Below, in pieces: positions 21,168-32,600 of a DNA stretch of 34,145 nucleotides (the stretch's first letter is position 1; the number at the start of each line of letters is the position of its first letter). The position numbers and the translations under genes are program-made. Below the pieces are notes generated by a model. That model did not search any database. It had not been told where the DNA came from and saw only the letters and a list, made by a program, of their open reading frames with translations. Origin of the DNA: Seison nebaliae (lineage: Eukaryota > Rotifera > Pararotatoria > Seisonacea > Seisonidae); assembly GCA_023231475.1 (NCBI GenBank), contig JALJEE010000340.1, positions 1 through 34,145 on the forward strand. The letters run 5' to 3'.

Positions 21168-21430
21168 TCCTGTAAGGACATTTTTGTCTCCTCATATATT
21201 TCTATAGATTACACTGACCAGGGAACCAAACATTCTCACAATCACCAAAGAAGTAAACATTTTTTTATTCCGATTAAATTTTTTTTATTATTATTATTCG
21301 TTGGTAGTTCCTAATTCTTTATATGAAGCTCTTCGTATAATTTCCAGTTTCCACATTACTTCTCTTATTCCGAAATGTTTACGAGGTGAAATCGATATCG
21401 GAATGGAACTTATTAACGATAATGTGTAAA
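21168..21430 (+). CDS. Possible small gene remnant with SOCS-box-like C-terminus
   Basis: Two coding-like pieces join across a plausible intron. 21210-21254 encodes DYTDQGTKHSHNHQR and ends at a GTAAAC donor. A GTAG acceptor at 21305-21308 then opens PNSLYEALRIISSFHI..LIPKCLRGEIDIG up to TAA at about 21430. A strong donor GTAAGG (about 21173) and acceptor CTATAG lie just upstream, but no start was found. The LR...I...IP..LR.EI pattern loosely resembles a SOCS box. A diverged copy of the last segment lies at about 25585-25670. Confidence 0.25.
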
Positions 21431-21799
21431 GTCAATTATTTTATTTTCTTGTTAATTTTCCTCAAGAAAATTTGATTCTATAAAAAATAATTAAAAAAGA
21501 AAAAAAATCGTTGAATTTGATTTGCTTGACGGTAACCTAGTTACCCGGGAGTAGTCTTCCAAATTCAGAAGATATATTGGACAAAACTGAAAATTGTCAA
21601 TTGAAGTTGATTTCAAATAATTAACTTTTCAGATTCCGTTCTTGTTTTGGACGATTCAATAGAAAACGTTATTGTGAAAAACCGGTCAATCAAAATTATT
21701 TGATTCACTTCTCTTCTATAATACCAAGTGGAATTTTAGTTGGGTCTATAAACTTGTTTATAAATATGAAATAAGATTGTAGAATTTAAAGTAACTGGA
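21431..21799. other. Intergenic region
   Basis: No gene seen. It contains the inverted repeat GGTAAC-CTA-GTTACC at about 21532-21546, followed by a CCCGGG. The right part is the presumed promoter of the secreted-protein gene. Confidence 0.4.
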
Positions 21800-23278
21800 A
21801 TGTTTCTAATAATTCTTCTTGCTCAATTCGCATCTGCAATTTATGGACGATTTCCGATAAGTGGTCCAATTATTGAAGATGCGCATTGTCCCTCATGCAA
21901 TATGCAGATAAACATATATGCCACGATATACGAAGACGGAAATAGGATTAATAAAATTTTCATTACAAGAAAAAGAGACTCTGATAGAACAGAAGTCGAC
22001 TATTGTAGACAATTCACAGTGAAAGACAAAATGTATCACATTTCCACCGATTGCTCTGTCGAAGTTCTTCCTTCACAAATACCAGAGATGGGAGAAACAA
22101 TAATTCCAACTACACAGGAAACTACAACGATCGTCTCAACTAAGAATTACTATAACTCTAGTGCTCAAAATAAATGGTCTGGAAATATCATATCTCCCGG
22201 AGATCAGGTTTTTCCTTCATATCTTCCAAATTCCATTAAAGTGAAAACGTCCGTCAGGTAACGATAACGATAAATAAAAATGGAAATGATCAAATTATAA
22301 AATTATGGGCCATCTATGAACGTTCTTACGTAATAGAATACATTGAAGGGGATTTGGATGAAGATTTAGAATATCAAATTTGTAACGTGGAATCTGTTTC
22401 TTTCTATTTGTTAATATTTTTTAAAAATTAGTCTGTAAATTATGGTATTAAAAGTCAAAACAATAAAGCTATAATTAAGAGGAAGATTGAGAGAAAATAT
22501 TTCCTTTATGTTGACGGTTCTTACTGTTTTAATTCTTAATTATTCTAATGTTACTTTTCAATAGATGACAGGAAAATTGCGAAAGACAATTTTGGTTCAG
22601 TTTATTGATTCTGATGATAAATTTTATATTAAGTCATTTAATTTATTTTTTGAAGATGATTATAACAATTTAAATGATTTACCTAATTTAACAATCATGA
22701 TTACACAATATGGAACACCATTCACTATTTATGCAAACATTAATAAAGATATAACGCTAATAAGAAGGAGTGAAGTACAAATAATTGAATCCGATTCTTC
22801 AATCTTGCAAAATGGAAATTTGAAGCAACAACAAGTTTGAGTACTGCTTTTATATTATAAAGCGATTCCTTTCTTTCAGAATGTGCAATATATTATAAAC
22901 AAAGACAAGAAACAATACACATTTATTTTCAATTTCATTACCTTGACGCTATTAGAAGTTCAATTAAATTGTATGGAGGACTCAGAAAAAACGAAAGTAA
23001 ATATACAATATCCAAGAACAATACAATTCCGATCTTGGTTACTATCATAATGTTCTCCTAATAGTAAGTGATTAATTTATAGGAACAATATTCTCCTCGA
23101 AGATGGTTCTTCTTCTCTGATTAGTAGGGATGATTCTGAAACAGATATTGAATTTCTACTTGAGGAAGGTACATAATTTTCTAACATCAAATCTTATTCT
23201 ACCAACTAATCTTTTTATCGAATAGACACTATGGAGGAAGCTGACCACATATTAATTATATATAGACCGGCGTTGTAG
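21800..23278 (+). CDS. Secreted protein of unknown function (7 short-intron exons)
   Basis: Model: exons 21800-22207, 22258-22386, 22432-22516, 22572-22834, 22880-23037, 23083-23168 and 23226-23278, giving 393 aa in frame. The introns are 50, 45, 55, 45, 45 and 57 nt, all GT..AG. Intron 3 can slide by 7 nt (22510-22564) and keep the frame. A signal peptide, MFLIILLAQFASA, precedes a small Cys-containing region (DAHCPSCNMQINIYATIY, then two more Cys), a Thr/Ser-rich linker (TTQETTTIVSTK) with an N-glycosylation site (YNSS), and several beta-rich stretches (VTITINKN, RKTILVQFIDSDDKFYIKSF). The C-terminal part is acidic. An alternative ending splices out the stop (43-nt intron from 23272) through a 19-nt exon into 23392-23709, which would add hydrophobic, possibly membrane-spanning sequence. 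Family not recognised. Confidence 0.6.
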
Positions 23279-24531
23279 TAGATAATAATTGACTTTTTTA
23301 TCAAAAACATTCAGATTGCTGTCAAATTGCATAGTACGTTTTCGTATTAAAAACTCTAAATTTATACATCATTCTTATCAATAATTTTTAGTTACTATTC
23401 GTAATTTCTATTGGTGTAATATTACACGAATTGCCACCGGAAATTGATGACAATTTGTTTTCTTTCTATTCTCTTCGTTCATCATGTGTAGTTGTGTCAT
23501 TTCGCCAATCTCTCTATCAATTCCCCATTCTATCATATTCAGTTTATCTATTCCTTCTAATTTCTATTGGAAATGATTCTATAAACTATAAAAAGATTAA
23601 TAATGTATTTCATTTCTTGTTTCATAATTTTCTGATTAATCTTATTTATTGTTTTATGTTGATGTTGCAAGAAATCTCAAATATCGATTTATTAAAATTG
23701 GTTATATGAAGATATGGTGTTCCTCAGATCCTTTTATTCCTTCTATCACTGTTGTAAATATTTTTCGATTCAATTGAAACTGAAGTTATTGGTCATTTAT
23801 TGTTGTGACTTTTAGGGATTAGCCGTTTCTATATCCAAAAGTCATAAGTCGCTGCTATGTCTTGACCGAACAATAATAGAACACTTCATATGCTTTTAGG
23901 TTGCTGCAAGTAGTTTAATAAAGCATTTGTATTCTCCATCTACGGATTGAAACCGTTTCCTCTTTTTATTGCTCAACGATATGTTAGAGGTCAAAATATT
24001 CACACGACAACGTGCACCAAAAGAAGATAACTACTACGATTTTCAGAAGAGACATGATAATTAATGGCATGATTGATGAGATTGAAGTGTAATTAGTATT
24101 TATTACGTGTATAAACACGAACAACATTATCACTATTTTTTCGTTTTATTCATTTTCTTACAATTAGTTAGTTTACATATTAGACGTCTTACAGTCTGTG
24201 TTAACTTCCCTATCATACGCACAGGTCGTTAACATAGTGACCTACAAGACAACTACATAAGTTCTAACGTCGCATTCTATCTTTACTATTATTCCTAACT
24301 CTATTAAATAGTTTTTTAAAATCTAAAATAAAAATCACAAAATATACTGAAGAACAAACACAAATATACAAAGCCCTGATGGATCGGGAGACAAGACAAA
24401 TAATGAAAAGTTTAGACACGTAGATAAAGACGGGCTAGAAATGTTACAAAGAATATCATGTTCAAAGTCTAAAGACGATCATATCTACCACTTATTGAAG
24501 AAAAAAATGTTTGTATGAAAATCAAGTCATT
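23279..24531. other. Intergenic region, possible extra 3' exons on the left
   Basis: 23392-23709 is an open + strand frame rich in Leu/Ile/Phe that could be the last exon of the preceding secreted-protein gene (acceptor TTTTTAG at 23391) or AT-driven chance. 23710-24531 shows no gene; it abuts a broken piggyBac element, and no clear terminal inverted repeat was found. Confidence 0.35.
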
Positions 24532-25217
24532 TCATACGTAATTATGATATATGGGAAAGCATTCAACGCGCATCCAAATTTTGCATTGCGTACAATTAAA
24601 AAAACTTCGTTTCTTGCACAACACACAAATCCGTCCAACATTGCTCCGTTTCAAAAAATGGTTGATTACGGTTGATGAATTTGATGATATCTTTCTACTT
24701 TTTTTTCTTTGAGAACCACCTAATGCAAATAATTCTTCTACTAACAGATAACGAAAATCGCGCAATATAATATGTGGGTATTCGTGATACAAATATCAAT
24801 CAAGTAGTAAAACAAAGACATGTACCATTTGATACTTCTTTTACAATTGTGGTATGATCTAAGTTGATCTGAATGGTCGACATCTCCCATATTTTTATTA
24901 TAATCCACCGCAACATGTGGACAAGGAATGTTCACTTTAAGTCCAAATTTACCTTTTCTCGTAACATATCCCGGATCCACTGAGGTTGGCAAGGTGCTAA
25001 TGAAGAAAATTTCCTTTTCATCCACCCATACAAAACAGTTAACTACATCAATCTTCGCAGTTAGCCAAGAACCTCTTTCTTTCAGTGTTTTTTTAGTGAA
25101 TGGAAATTGCTGTCTCGTATTTCTAATTGTTCCCGTCAAATTATTATTATTTGTGAACAATAATTCACCAAGGCGAATTGAGGAAAAAAGGGAATCAACG
25201 TAAACATTGAGATAAAA
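24532..25217 (-). mobile_element. piggyBac transposase fragment, frameshifted
   Basis: The minus strand holds the C-terminal half of a piggyBac-family DDD transposase. In order: VYVDSLFSS (region of the second catalytic Asp), TGTIRNTRQQFPF, CFVWVDEKEIFFIS, and YNKNMGDVDHSDQLRSY (region of the third catalytic Asp). KWYMSLFYYLIDICITNTHILY comes next. The frame then breaks near 24790 and continues in another frame as RDFRYLLVEELFALG, with a C-terminal Cys/His finger (CVLCKK..NCTQC.. ECF..YH). An in-frame stop lies just upstream of 25217, and the N-terminal half is absent. Non-functional relic; the family assignment is firm. Confidence 0.88.
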
Positions 25218-25261
25218 TATTTAGATTTACAAAAGTTCAAACTAACATAAAGAATTTTTTT

Positions 25262-25555
25262 TTAAAGTTCAAAATTGACGGGTGATGGAAATTGATTGTG
25301 AGTTAATGTGAACATATTTAATATGTGATTTCTTTCGTAAAGATTGTCGATGTAATGAATTAATTCTTCCCGTAAGTTCATCATAACGATTTTAAATTAT
25401 GAGAAAAAATAAACGTCCAATGGTTGTAATTGACCGGTAGTACATGGAGGTATTATTTCGACGGATATATTTTCAAAATAAGGAGCTTTCATATGTCTTC
25501 CACATGAATCTAATAAAACAGGCTTTTTTCCTATAATGATCGTACAACATGATCT
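25262..25555 (-). mobile_element. pogo/Tc1-type DDE transposase fragment with in-frame stop
   Basis: 98 codons on the minus strand. KPVLLDSCGRHMKAPYF and VEIIPPCTTGQLQPLDVYFF match the catalytic-core pattern LLxDxxxxH...IPPxTTxxLQPLDV of DDE_1 (pogo/Tigger/jerky-like) transposases. A TAA follows VYFFS, after which FKIVMMNLREEL continues in the same frame to a second TAA. It sits about 45 bp upstream of the piggyBac fragment on the same strand, although the two belong to different superfamilies. Confidence 0.75.
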
Positions 25556-25584
25556 TTTAGAAAATTATTAATATAATTATTACT

Positions 25585-25740
25585 TCTCATATTCCGGAAT
25601 ATTTACGAGATGAAATCGTCATTGGAAGAAAACGTATCATATCACAATTTGTACAATAATCTATCTCATTTTCTTTTTAACTTACAAGGGGATTTGATTT
25701 TATAATAAAAAAAATAAAATAATTGTTGACGATTTTCCGA
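25585..25740 (+). repeat. Diverged copy of the 21340-21520 segment
   Basis: About 38 bp (from ATTACTTCTC) match 21356-21394 with only a few mismatches, and weaker similarity continues through an A-rich tail (GATTTGATT..ATAAAAAA). Translation gives ITSHIPEYLRDEIVIG against ITSLIPKCLRGEIDIG in the other copy, so the repeat includes formerly coding sequence. Confidence 0.55.
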
Positions 25741-26417
25741 ATTTCGAACAACGTAGTATAATGTGCTTTTTTTTCTTTACTCAAGTTCTTAAGCCAACTA
25801 TTTGAAATTCTTTTCTCGCACCACGACATTGATCTAGCCAATTTACTCATTTATCAACCTTATTCGGCAAAATATTTATATAATGATATTAGTTTATTTA
25901 ATATATATTAATAATAGAAATTATTTTTTAAGCAGAAATAATTTTTTTCCACAGGTTTTTATTTTAAAAAAATGACATGACTATAACAAATATGATCAGA
26001 ATCTTTTGATCTTGTTATATATACCTATAAAACAATAATAATAAATAATAATAATAAAATATATATCGAATATATTTGATATAGATATTAAATATATTAT
26101 TAATATCAGAAATAAGACAAAGGATAATTTTGAAATGTTCAATATACTTATTTGCAGCTTATTATTTTAGTGGGTGGAGAAGGGAAAGGACGATGAATTT
26201 GATGTATAGATAGTCAAAACAGGTATCTGATAACACATGATAATAAAGTAAAGATTATCGTTTCTCCAAAGAGCATATTATAAATTAATAAAAATATAAA
26301 ATCTCTAAAGTCAAATGGAATTGGAAGGAATGGAATGGAAGTGGAAATTGTCAAATTGAAGTGGAAACCGATTTATTATAGATATAATTTGGAATTGAAA
26401 CCAAATTTCTAGTTGCA
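25741..26417. other. AT-rich intergenic region upstream of the glycerate kinase
   Basis: No gene seen. 26020-26110 is dominated by ATA/TAA repeats. 26310-26400 is GGAA-rich, with repeated GGAATGGAA-like words, and probably lies in the promoter or leader of the next gene. Confidence 0.45.
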
Positions 26418-28549
26418 ATGGCTAGTCGATTCATTCTTACTTCTTATTTAAGTAAGTTTCCTCTACGACCAATTCCTTCGTTCTTCTCTATTCATCAACG
26501 TTCTCCTCATATTCATTTGTCTTTACTTCAACAACACGACTTCAGTCAACCACCTTTCTCTGTTCAGCCGTTGAGACGAACACACAAATTAAAATTAGCA
26601 AAGACTGTTGAAAGAATGGAAAGTTATTTCTCTTTAAGATTCGTATATATTTAATTCGGTTCCATCGGATAGTCCCAGCAACTGATGAGGCATTACATAA
26701 TTTGGAAGAGAACGTCGATGTCCTTCCATCTAATTCATTAAAAATTTTCGATGAAATACTCAAACATGCCGATCCATCATATTGTGTAGCGAAGCAGTTG
26801 CAAGTTAGAGCGGATGGTAAAGGAAACGAATTACTAATAATAAATGGTCAATATACGTTCAGATTGAATAATAATATCTATGTGGCTGCTTTTGGTAAAT
26901 CGGTGTTGAGTTAAGAACAATTTCCACAATTCATTCTAACTCTTCATTATTCTTCTTATTTTTGAGGTGGTTGTTTGGCCTTAAAGAAACGTTTGGGTGA
27001 ACATATCCAACAAGGTGTCATTAGTATACCTGATGGATTGTTGGAGAGAATCAAAAAGTTATTTCTCTCATTTCCACTTCTCATTAATATGTTTCCTCCT
27101 TCTTAAGAGAAGATCGAGATTTTTTACTCAACGATGAAATTTTTAATGTGTACGAGGGTGCTAAGAACAATTTGCCAGACGATAATTCAGGAAGAGCTGC
27201 TGTGAAAATTTATGAAATGATCCAAAATTTAGAGGAAGATGATATACTTCTCGTCTTTATTTCTGGTTGATAATTTTCCTTTTCTCCAATTACATCTGGT
27301 GAATGGTTTCAGGTGGCGGTTCCGCTTTATTGACCTTACCACCTCAAGGCATCGATATCGATGATATTAAACATATGACACAAGTGGTCGCATCGAAAGG
27401 TGCTACTATCAAACAGTTGAATACAGTTCGGAAAACGGTTTCCTTATTGAAAGGTGGACGAATGGTGAGAACCGCATATCCAGCGAAAGTCATAGGCTTA
27501 ATCATTTCAGATGTGATTGACAGTGGTAAAAATGGTAGTGAGGTGGCATCTGGCCCGACAGTCGTCGAACATGTCAATCCTACACTTTGTGTCGGTCTAT
27601 TGAAGACGTTAAATGCGTGGAATGATATACGTCCGAACATTCGTCATTTCATTCGACGTGAAACATTAAAATATGAAACGACATCGTTATTTATCTTTCA
27701 CTTTCCAATTCATCACATTTTCATTCACATTCATTCACATATAGAGAAGGAGCAACAGAACATGAAGAATATGTGGCTCAATTGAAACGTGATAATAGAT
27801 ATCCGTTGAATATGGTTCTTATTGACAATGAGAAGGCGTTGAAAGCGTCCGTTAATTATGTTGAGAATCAATTAAAGATTTCTTCATTCCTCTTCAATAC
27901 TCGTTTACAAGGAGAAGCAAGAGAGGTTGGTAAAGGATTCGCTAGACTTGCCGCTTTCGTCTGTTCACTATTGGCTAACGAAAGTCGAATGATGACTGAC
28001 GATATGTCACTGGCGAAATTGGAGATGCAAATTATTGGATGTGGTTTAATGAATAAAGACGAATTTACTAAATTCGTCGAACGTGTCCGTCAATATCGTC
28101 GAACTGTTAATGACAAATTTTACAATTTAGCATTAATTGCTGGTGGTGAAACGACGACTACGTTGTGTCAGAAACCAGGTTATGGTGGACGTAATCAGGA
28201 ATTGGTGGTTGCAGCCGGTATCGAATTGAATGAGTTATTTCATGAGAAGAGTATATTAAGACGTGATTTTGATGTGAATGTTACGTCGTTGGGAACGGAT
28301 GGACAAGATGGTCCGACTGCCAATGCTGGTGGTTTCATATCGTATAATATTATGGAACTCATCCAAGAACATATCATTGGTGATACAATGGTCGATAATC
28401 GAAGAGATTGTGAGAAAATAGCGAATGGTTATCTTGCAAAGAATGATACAGGATCATTATTAGACTTGTTAAAGCGATCAGTCAAAATCGGGTTAACCGG
28501 AACGAATATTATGGACGTGACGATGCTACTCATCTCATCGAAACGTTAA
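26418..28549 (+). CDS. GLYCTK: Glycerate kinase, GLYCTK type (6 exons)
   Basis: Phosphorylates D-glycerate to 2-phosphoglycerate using ATP in serine and fructose breakdown. Exons 26418-26622, 26673-26909, 26967-27057, 27108-27265, 27313-27685 and 27745-28549 give 622 aa. All introns (50, 57, 50, 47 and 59 nt) close in frame. The splice AFGKSVLS|GCLALKKRLG reproduces the family alignment exactly in length. Motifs: VAAFGKSVL; HIQQGVISIPDG; the phosphate-binding FISGGGSALL; SKGATIKQLNTVRK; VASGPTV; LIAGGETTTTL and YGGRNQEL; SLGTDGQDGPT; GLTGTNIMD. These are the MOFRL-type glycerate kinase signatures. The first ~60 residues are Arg/Ser-rich without acidic residues (MASRFILTSYLSKFPLRP), consistent with mitochondrial import. 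It is about 100 aa longer than the human enzyme, partly from this N-terminus. Confidence 0.95.
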
Positions 28550-29468
28550 ATGAAGAATGAATGAATTAATTAATTCCATCTATTAGATTAAATATGAATA
28601 GTAAAAGCATTTTCCACTTATTCTGATTTTATTACACGGAAATATCTTTATAATTATCAATCATGTTTCTTCATTTTCAAAATCATTCTCTCCACTTCGT
28701 CAACCTGTTATACATTAATTTATTCTCATATTTATAAGTGTTGTCCATTAAGAATATTCAATAGATTTTTATAAAAATTGAAAATGATATCAATGATATT
28801 TCAAATCATCCAAAAAAGAAAAAGTATGAGGAAAATATACATAATACAACTTTCCTCTAGTCACATCAGATTTCGATGAAAGTTCGAAGAAATTAAATAT
28901 ATAAATATATTTATTGATATGTTAATTAGAAAAATAATTTGGAGAAAGAAAATGTTGGTTGTTGTTGTTGTTGTTGAAGAAAGAAAAAGAATGACATTTA
29001 AATTTAAAAAATGATATTGTATTTTGAGGACTAGTCTGATTGATGAAAAGAAGAAACGTTAAGAAATTGAAATAAGAAGGATGAAATTAATCGTAAAATG
29101 TCTTTTATACAAATTGACGAGTATGAAAATTTCCATTTGAATATCTTACTTTTTAAGGTTTGATGAATTTATTTGAAGGAAGAAATTGCTGAAAAGAAGA
29201 AAAGAAAACATGTTTTCCGTAGGAAGTTTTTTTTTAATACAACATAATAAATAACTCGACGATGGACGGTTTTATTTAAACAAAATTTTATTTATCTCTT
29301 CCTTTTCTCTCATGATTAGATTTTATGGTATGACGGGAATTGGACCGGATGTTCATTTGTCATCATCGATTAAAAAAGTTAAATGATTGTCGATCATTCT
29401 TTTAAATGATCAGAGATAATTGGGTAAGATTAACTCATCATTAATATCATTATACAATTGTTGGAGTG
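28550..29468. other. Intergenic region with (GTT)n microsatellite
   Basis: No gene supported. It carries the GLYCTK 3' UTR on the left and a GTT trinucleotide run near 28957-28976. A short minus-strand coding-like piece (VDEVERMILKMKKHD, about 28668-28715) follows an AG acceptor, but has no partner exon. Confidence 0.4.
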
Positions 29469-29600
29469 TTAATAAGCTTCTTCTTCTTGTTTCTTACTAA
29501 ACTTCCTGTACAGTACTATTCCAAGTAATATAGAACAAAGAAGGGTTGAGAGTAGGCCGAATGGTAGTAGAATGCCAATGACATATTGTGAAGTTTCCAT
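29469..29600 (-). CDS. 43-aa single-pass membrane microprotein
   Basis: An unspliced ORF on the minus strand: METSQYVIGI start, one long hydrophobic segment (VIGILLPFGLLSTLLCSILLGIVLY), then a positively charged stop-transfer RKFSKK and an acidic end EEEAY. This architecture, with a short outside/lumenal N-terminus, one helix and a basic cytosolic flank, matches small integral membrane microproteins of animals. It stands out from an otherwise non-coding 4-kb region. A TTTAG acceptor-like site about 40 bases upstream may mark a spliced 5' UTR. Specific family not recognised; too short for a function call. Confidence 0.5.
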   Translation of the reverse strand: METSQYVIGILLPFGLLSTLLCSILLGIVLYRKFSKKQEEEAY

Positions 29601-32600
29601 TATCGATCGATATTGATAATCGTTTGGGGAGAACGTTCGTTGATATCTAAAGATAGAATTATCTCTAATGAAAGAAAATGAGAAATTTTAAAAGTTATTC
29701 AATATTATAGTACTCTCTTTTTCCATATATATTAAGTTTTTATTCTCATCTGAAAACGAAAAATCTAAACTGTGAGTTGTAAAGAGAAAGACTCGTTCGT
29801 TCTGTTCAAAAAAAAAACAATGATTTACCTTATGTGTCTGCAGAACACAAGCAAAATGTTTCAATTATTCCGATGTAATTCCTTTTTATTTCCATGAAAT
29901 TTCTCATAATATCCAATTCCACTTCGCTTATTATTCTTCATAACATAAATTCAATATAAGTAAGTATTCAATGAAAGGAGACTGATACGAACAAATTTCG
30001 ATAGGTTATTCAATAAATATCTATCGTAGAAATTAACAAACAGTATAGAATCTCTATTTGCAGAATTTCTATTTATAGAATTGATAGATAAATAAAAAGA
30101 ATCTGAAGTTTCGATGAGAAAAAGAAATTTGATAGACTTGGTTTAAAAAAATCTTCAAACGTACTCCAATTTAAAACTGTCGACATAAATATAAATTGAA
30201 TAACGTTTGTGGATAATGCATAATATACATCTACATAATATATATATATATATATTACATCCATATACATAACTAACTGGCCGAGAGTATGTTTTTTAAC
30301 GTCCGATTATTGTTTAACGAAAAATAAACCGAAATTCCAATAGAGTTTTTAATTCCAACAAATTTTGTTAGTTCGGTTTATCTTTCACTAAAAACCAGCT
30401 AGCAAAAAAAAATGTTGTGAACCATGGTGTTCTATTGTCTAATACATAAAATAATATTGTGTCTTTCTAGTGAGGATGTAACATAAATGGTCAACGGTAT
30501 GAAAAATATTCCCCAACCAAATCTTCCATCTACTAAAGCCCTAGATGAAACTTGGGATAGATAAAACGGTATCAATCAACATTCCGCACAATATAATTTG
30601 GAGACGAATCCATTTCCACTTTCCAATTCCATTAACATATGTAATATGTACATATTGGGCATATGAGAAAGTTGAACATTGAGGAGCACAGATGGAATAT
30701 GACGTGGAAAAGAAGAAGAAATATGTGGATGTCGTCTTATAAATGAAATGTTGATGGGAGACCAGACTATGACGAAGAAGAAATGGGACGATTGAAGAAA
30801 TGGGAAGTGATATCGAACTTATGATCTTAGATTCTTATGAAATATATTTATTTTTCCTTCTTTATTTCGTCATATAATTCGATGAATAAAAGAAGAATAT
30901 AGGAGACTATATGAAATGAGTTCGTCCAAAATAAGTCAAATAAGAGTAGCGAAGACACTGGAATAAAGAAGAAGTATCGAATGAAATGTGTTCTACGGAA
31001 AGAAAGGTTAAAGATTGTCGCACTAACTGAACTTTGCTCATTGAGTTTCCCTTCTGTGTACATATTATTCTTCTTCTCATTCAATTCTGACAAATACTTA
31101 TACGTATATGTATTATACGTATATATCTCACATTGACATACATCAACAGATACGGAGCATAAAATTATTAAATAAATATACATGGATGCAGAAAATTTTT
31201 TATTCTTTTTGTGGAAGTTATTCTTCAGAGGTACAGGAGCAGATCAGTAAGTAGAAAGAAAGTTCTCACTCAAATAATTAGTTGCGTCAACAACTACATG
31301 ACTAGTGGTAGTAAAATCGTAGTAGTAGTAGTAGAAGTGGAAAGAATGAAACATGCAACGAAGGAGAACAATTGGTGAAATGAATAATAAAATGACTTAA
31401 TATCGACCAGAAAAAAGCCCTCGTCACATGTTTTCTAAATTTCCACGCGAAAGCGACATTTGTAATTCGCAAAATTTAACAAATTATTTTACGGAAAATT
31501 TAATGAACTCTCTAATCTATACAATAATTGTGACAAAATTAGAAATTCCCATTTAGATTATCTTACAATTGGACAAAAATGTGAAGTAACAGTAAACTCT
31601 TTAAGTATAAAATTTATTTTTAAATATTTCAGAAAGAAAATCAATCGTTTTTATTATTCCGTTAACTTTTGTTATTACCCGTAAGCTGTAGGAAAAATAA
31701 AAGAAACTTACCATCGGAGAATGGGTCATTTCCTTTCACAAAATTAAGATTTTAGGCAGAAAATTTTTTTCACCATAGAACTTGAAAATGGCTATCTAAT
31801 GATGACATTTTCACTAATTTTTGTTTAATAAAAAAACCGGTAATATAATAGAAATGTAAAAATATTTGAAAAAAGAATAAAAAAATTGATTTTTCCAGCT
31901 GTTTTGATGTTTCCAGTTTTTTAAACTTACAATTTGTGAATATTCTATTTTATCGATCATTTCTCACTTTCTTCTTCTTGGTTGTGATAACTCATCACTG
32001 ATAAGTTTCATAATGATCATTTCTTTATTTTCCCGCTACTTTACATTATTCAGTTGAGCACAGTTGTCAAATGTCAGCAGATTTTTCACATCACGACTCA
32101 ATTCCATTAATATCATTAATGAACATCATTATGGAATTTTAATGACAAGATTAAACGACTAAGATTTTATGCTGTGTTAAAAGAACCAATGTGAAATGAC
32201 CATTTGTCAAAAAATTGATGGGTAAACATATTTTCGTTCATTGTTCCTTACTATTTATTTTAAATACTTTTAATCATTTGTTTTTGTCATCAGACGACGG
32301 AATAGTATACGTAGTTTATAAATAGAAAGAAAGTAAATTAACAGAAAGAAAATATTGAATGGAAAAACTTCCTCTTTATAGACGTAAATAGCAAAAAGTA
32401 GCACACATTTCTATTTCGTTCAAATAGAGAAGAATAATACCTGCACTATTCTCCTGCTTCAAAATATTGAAAGAATTATGTTCGAAGAAGACGGATGACA
32501 TGTCTGCACGAATCACGGACATATCGTCTCCTCCGCTACTTGTTCTCTCATGATCTTCTTAAAGGGACTTTTAGCGGACTACATTAACGGACACTACTTC

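Noticed and set aside
28668-28715. Minus-strand coding-like piece VDEVERMILKMKKHD after an AG
   Set aside because: Only 15 codons, no upstream exon found, and it lies in the expected 3' UTR area of GLYCTK.
30848-31183. 111-codon minus-strand ORF
   Set aside because: Dominated by Tyr/Ile/Leu/Phe from AT-rich repeats (ATACGTATAT); no domain and no splice support.
32440-32520. Minus-strand 48-codon ORF (MSVIRADMSSVFFEH) with a GCAG|GTATTA donor-like end
   Set aside because: Could be a first exon, but no downstream exon could be joined in frame.
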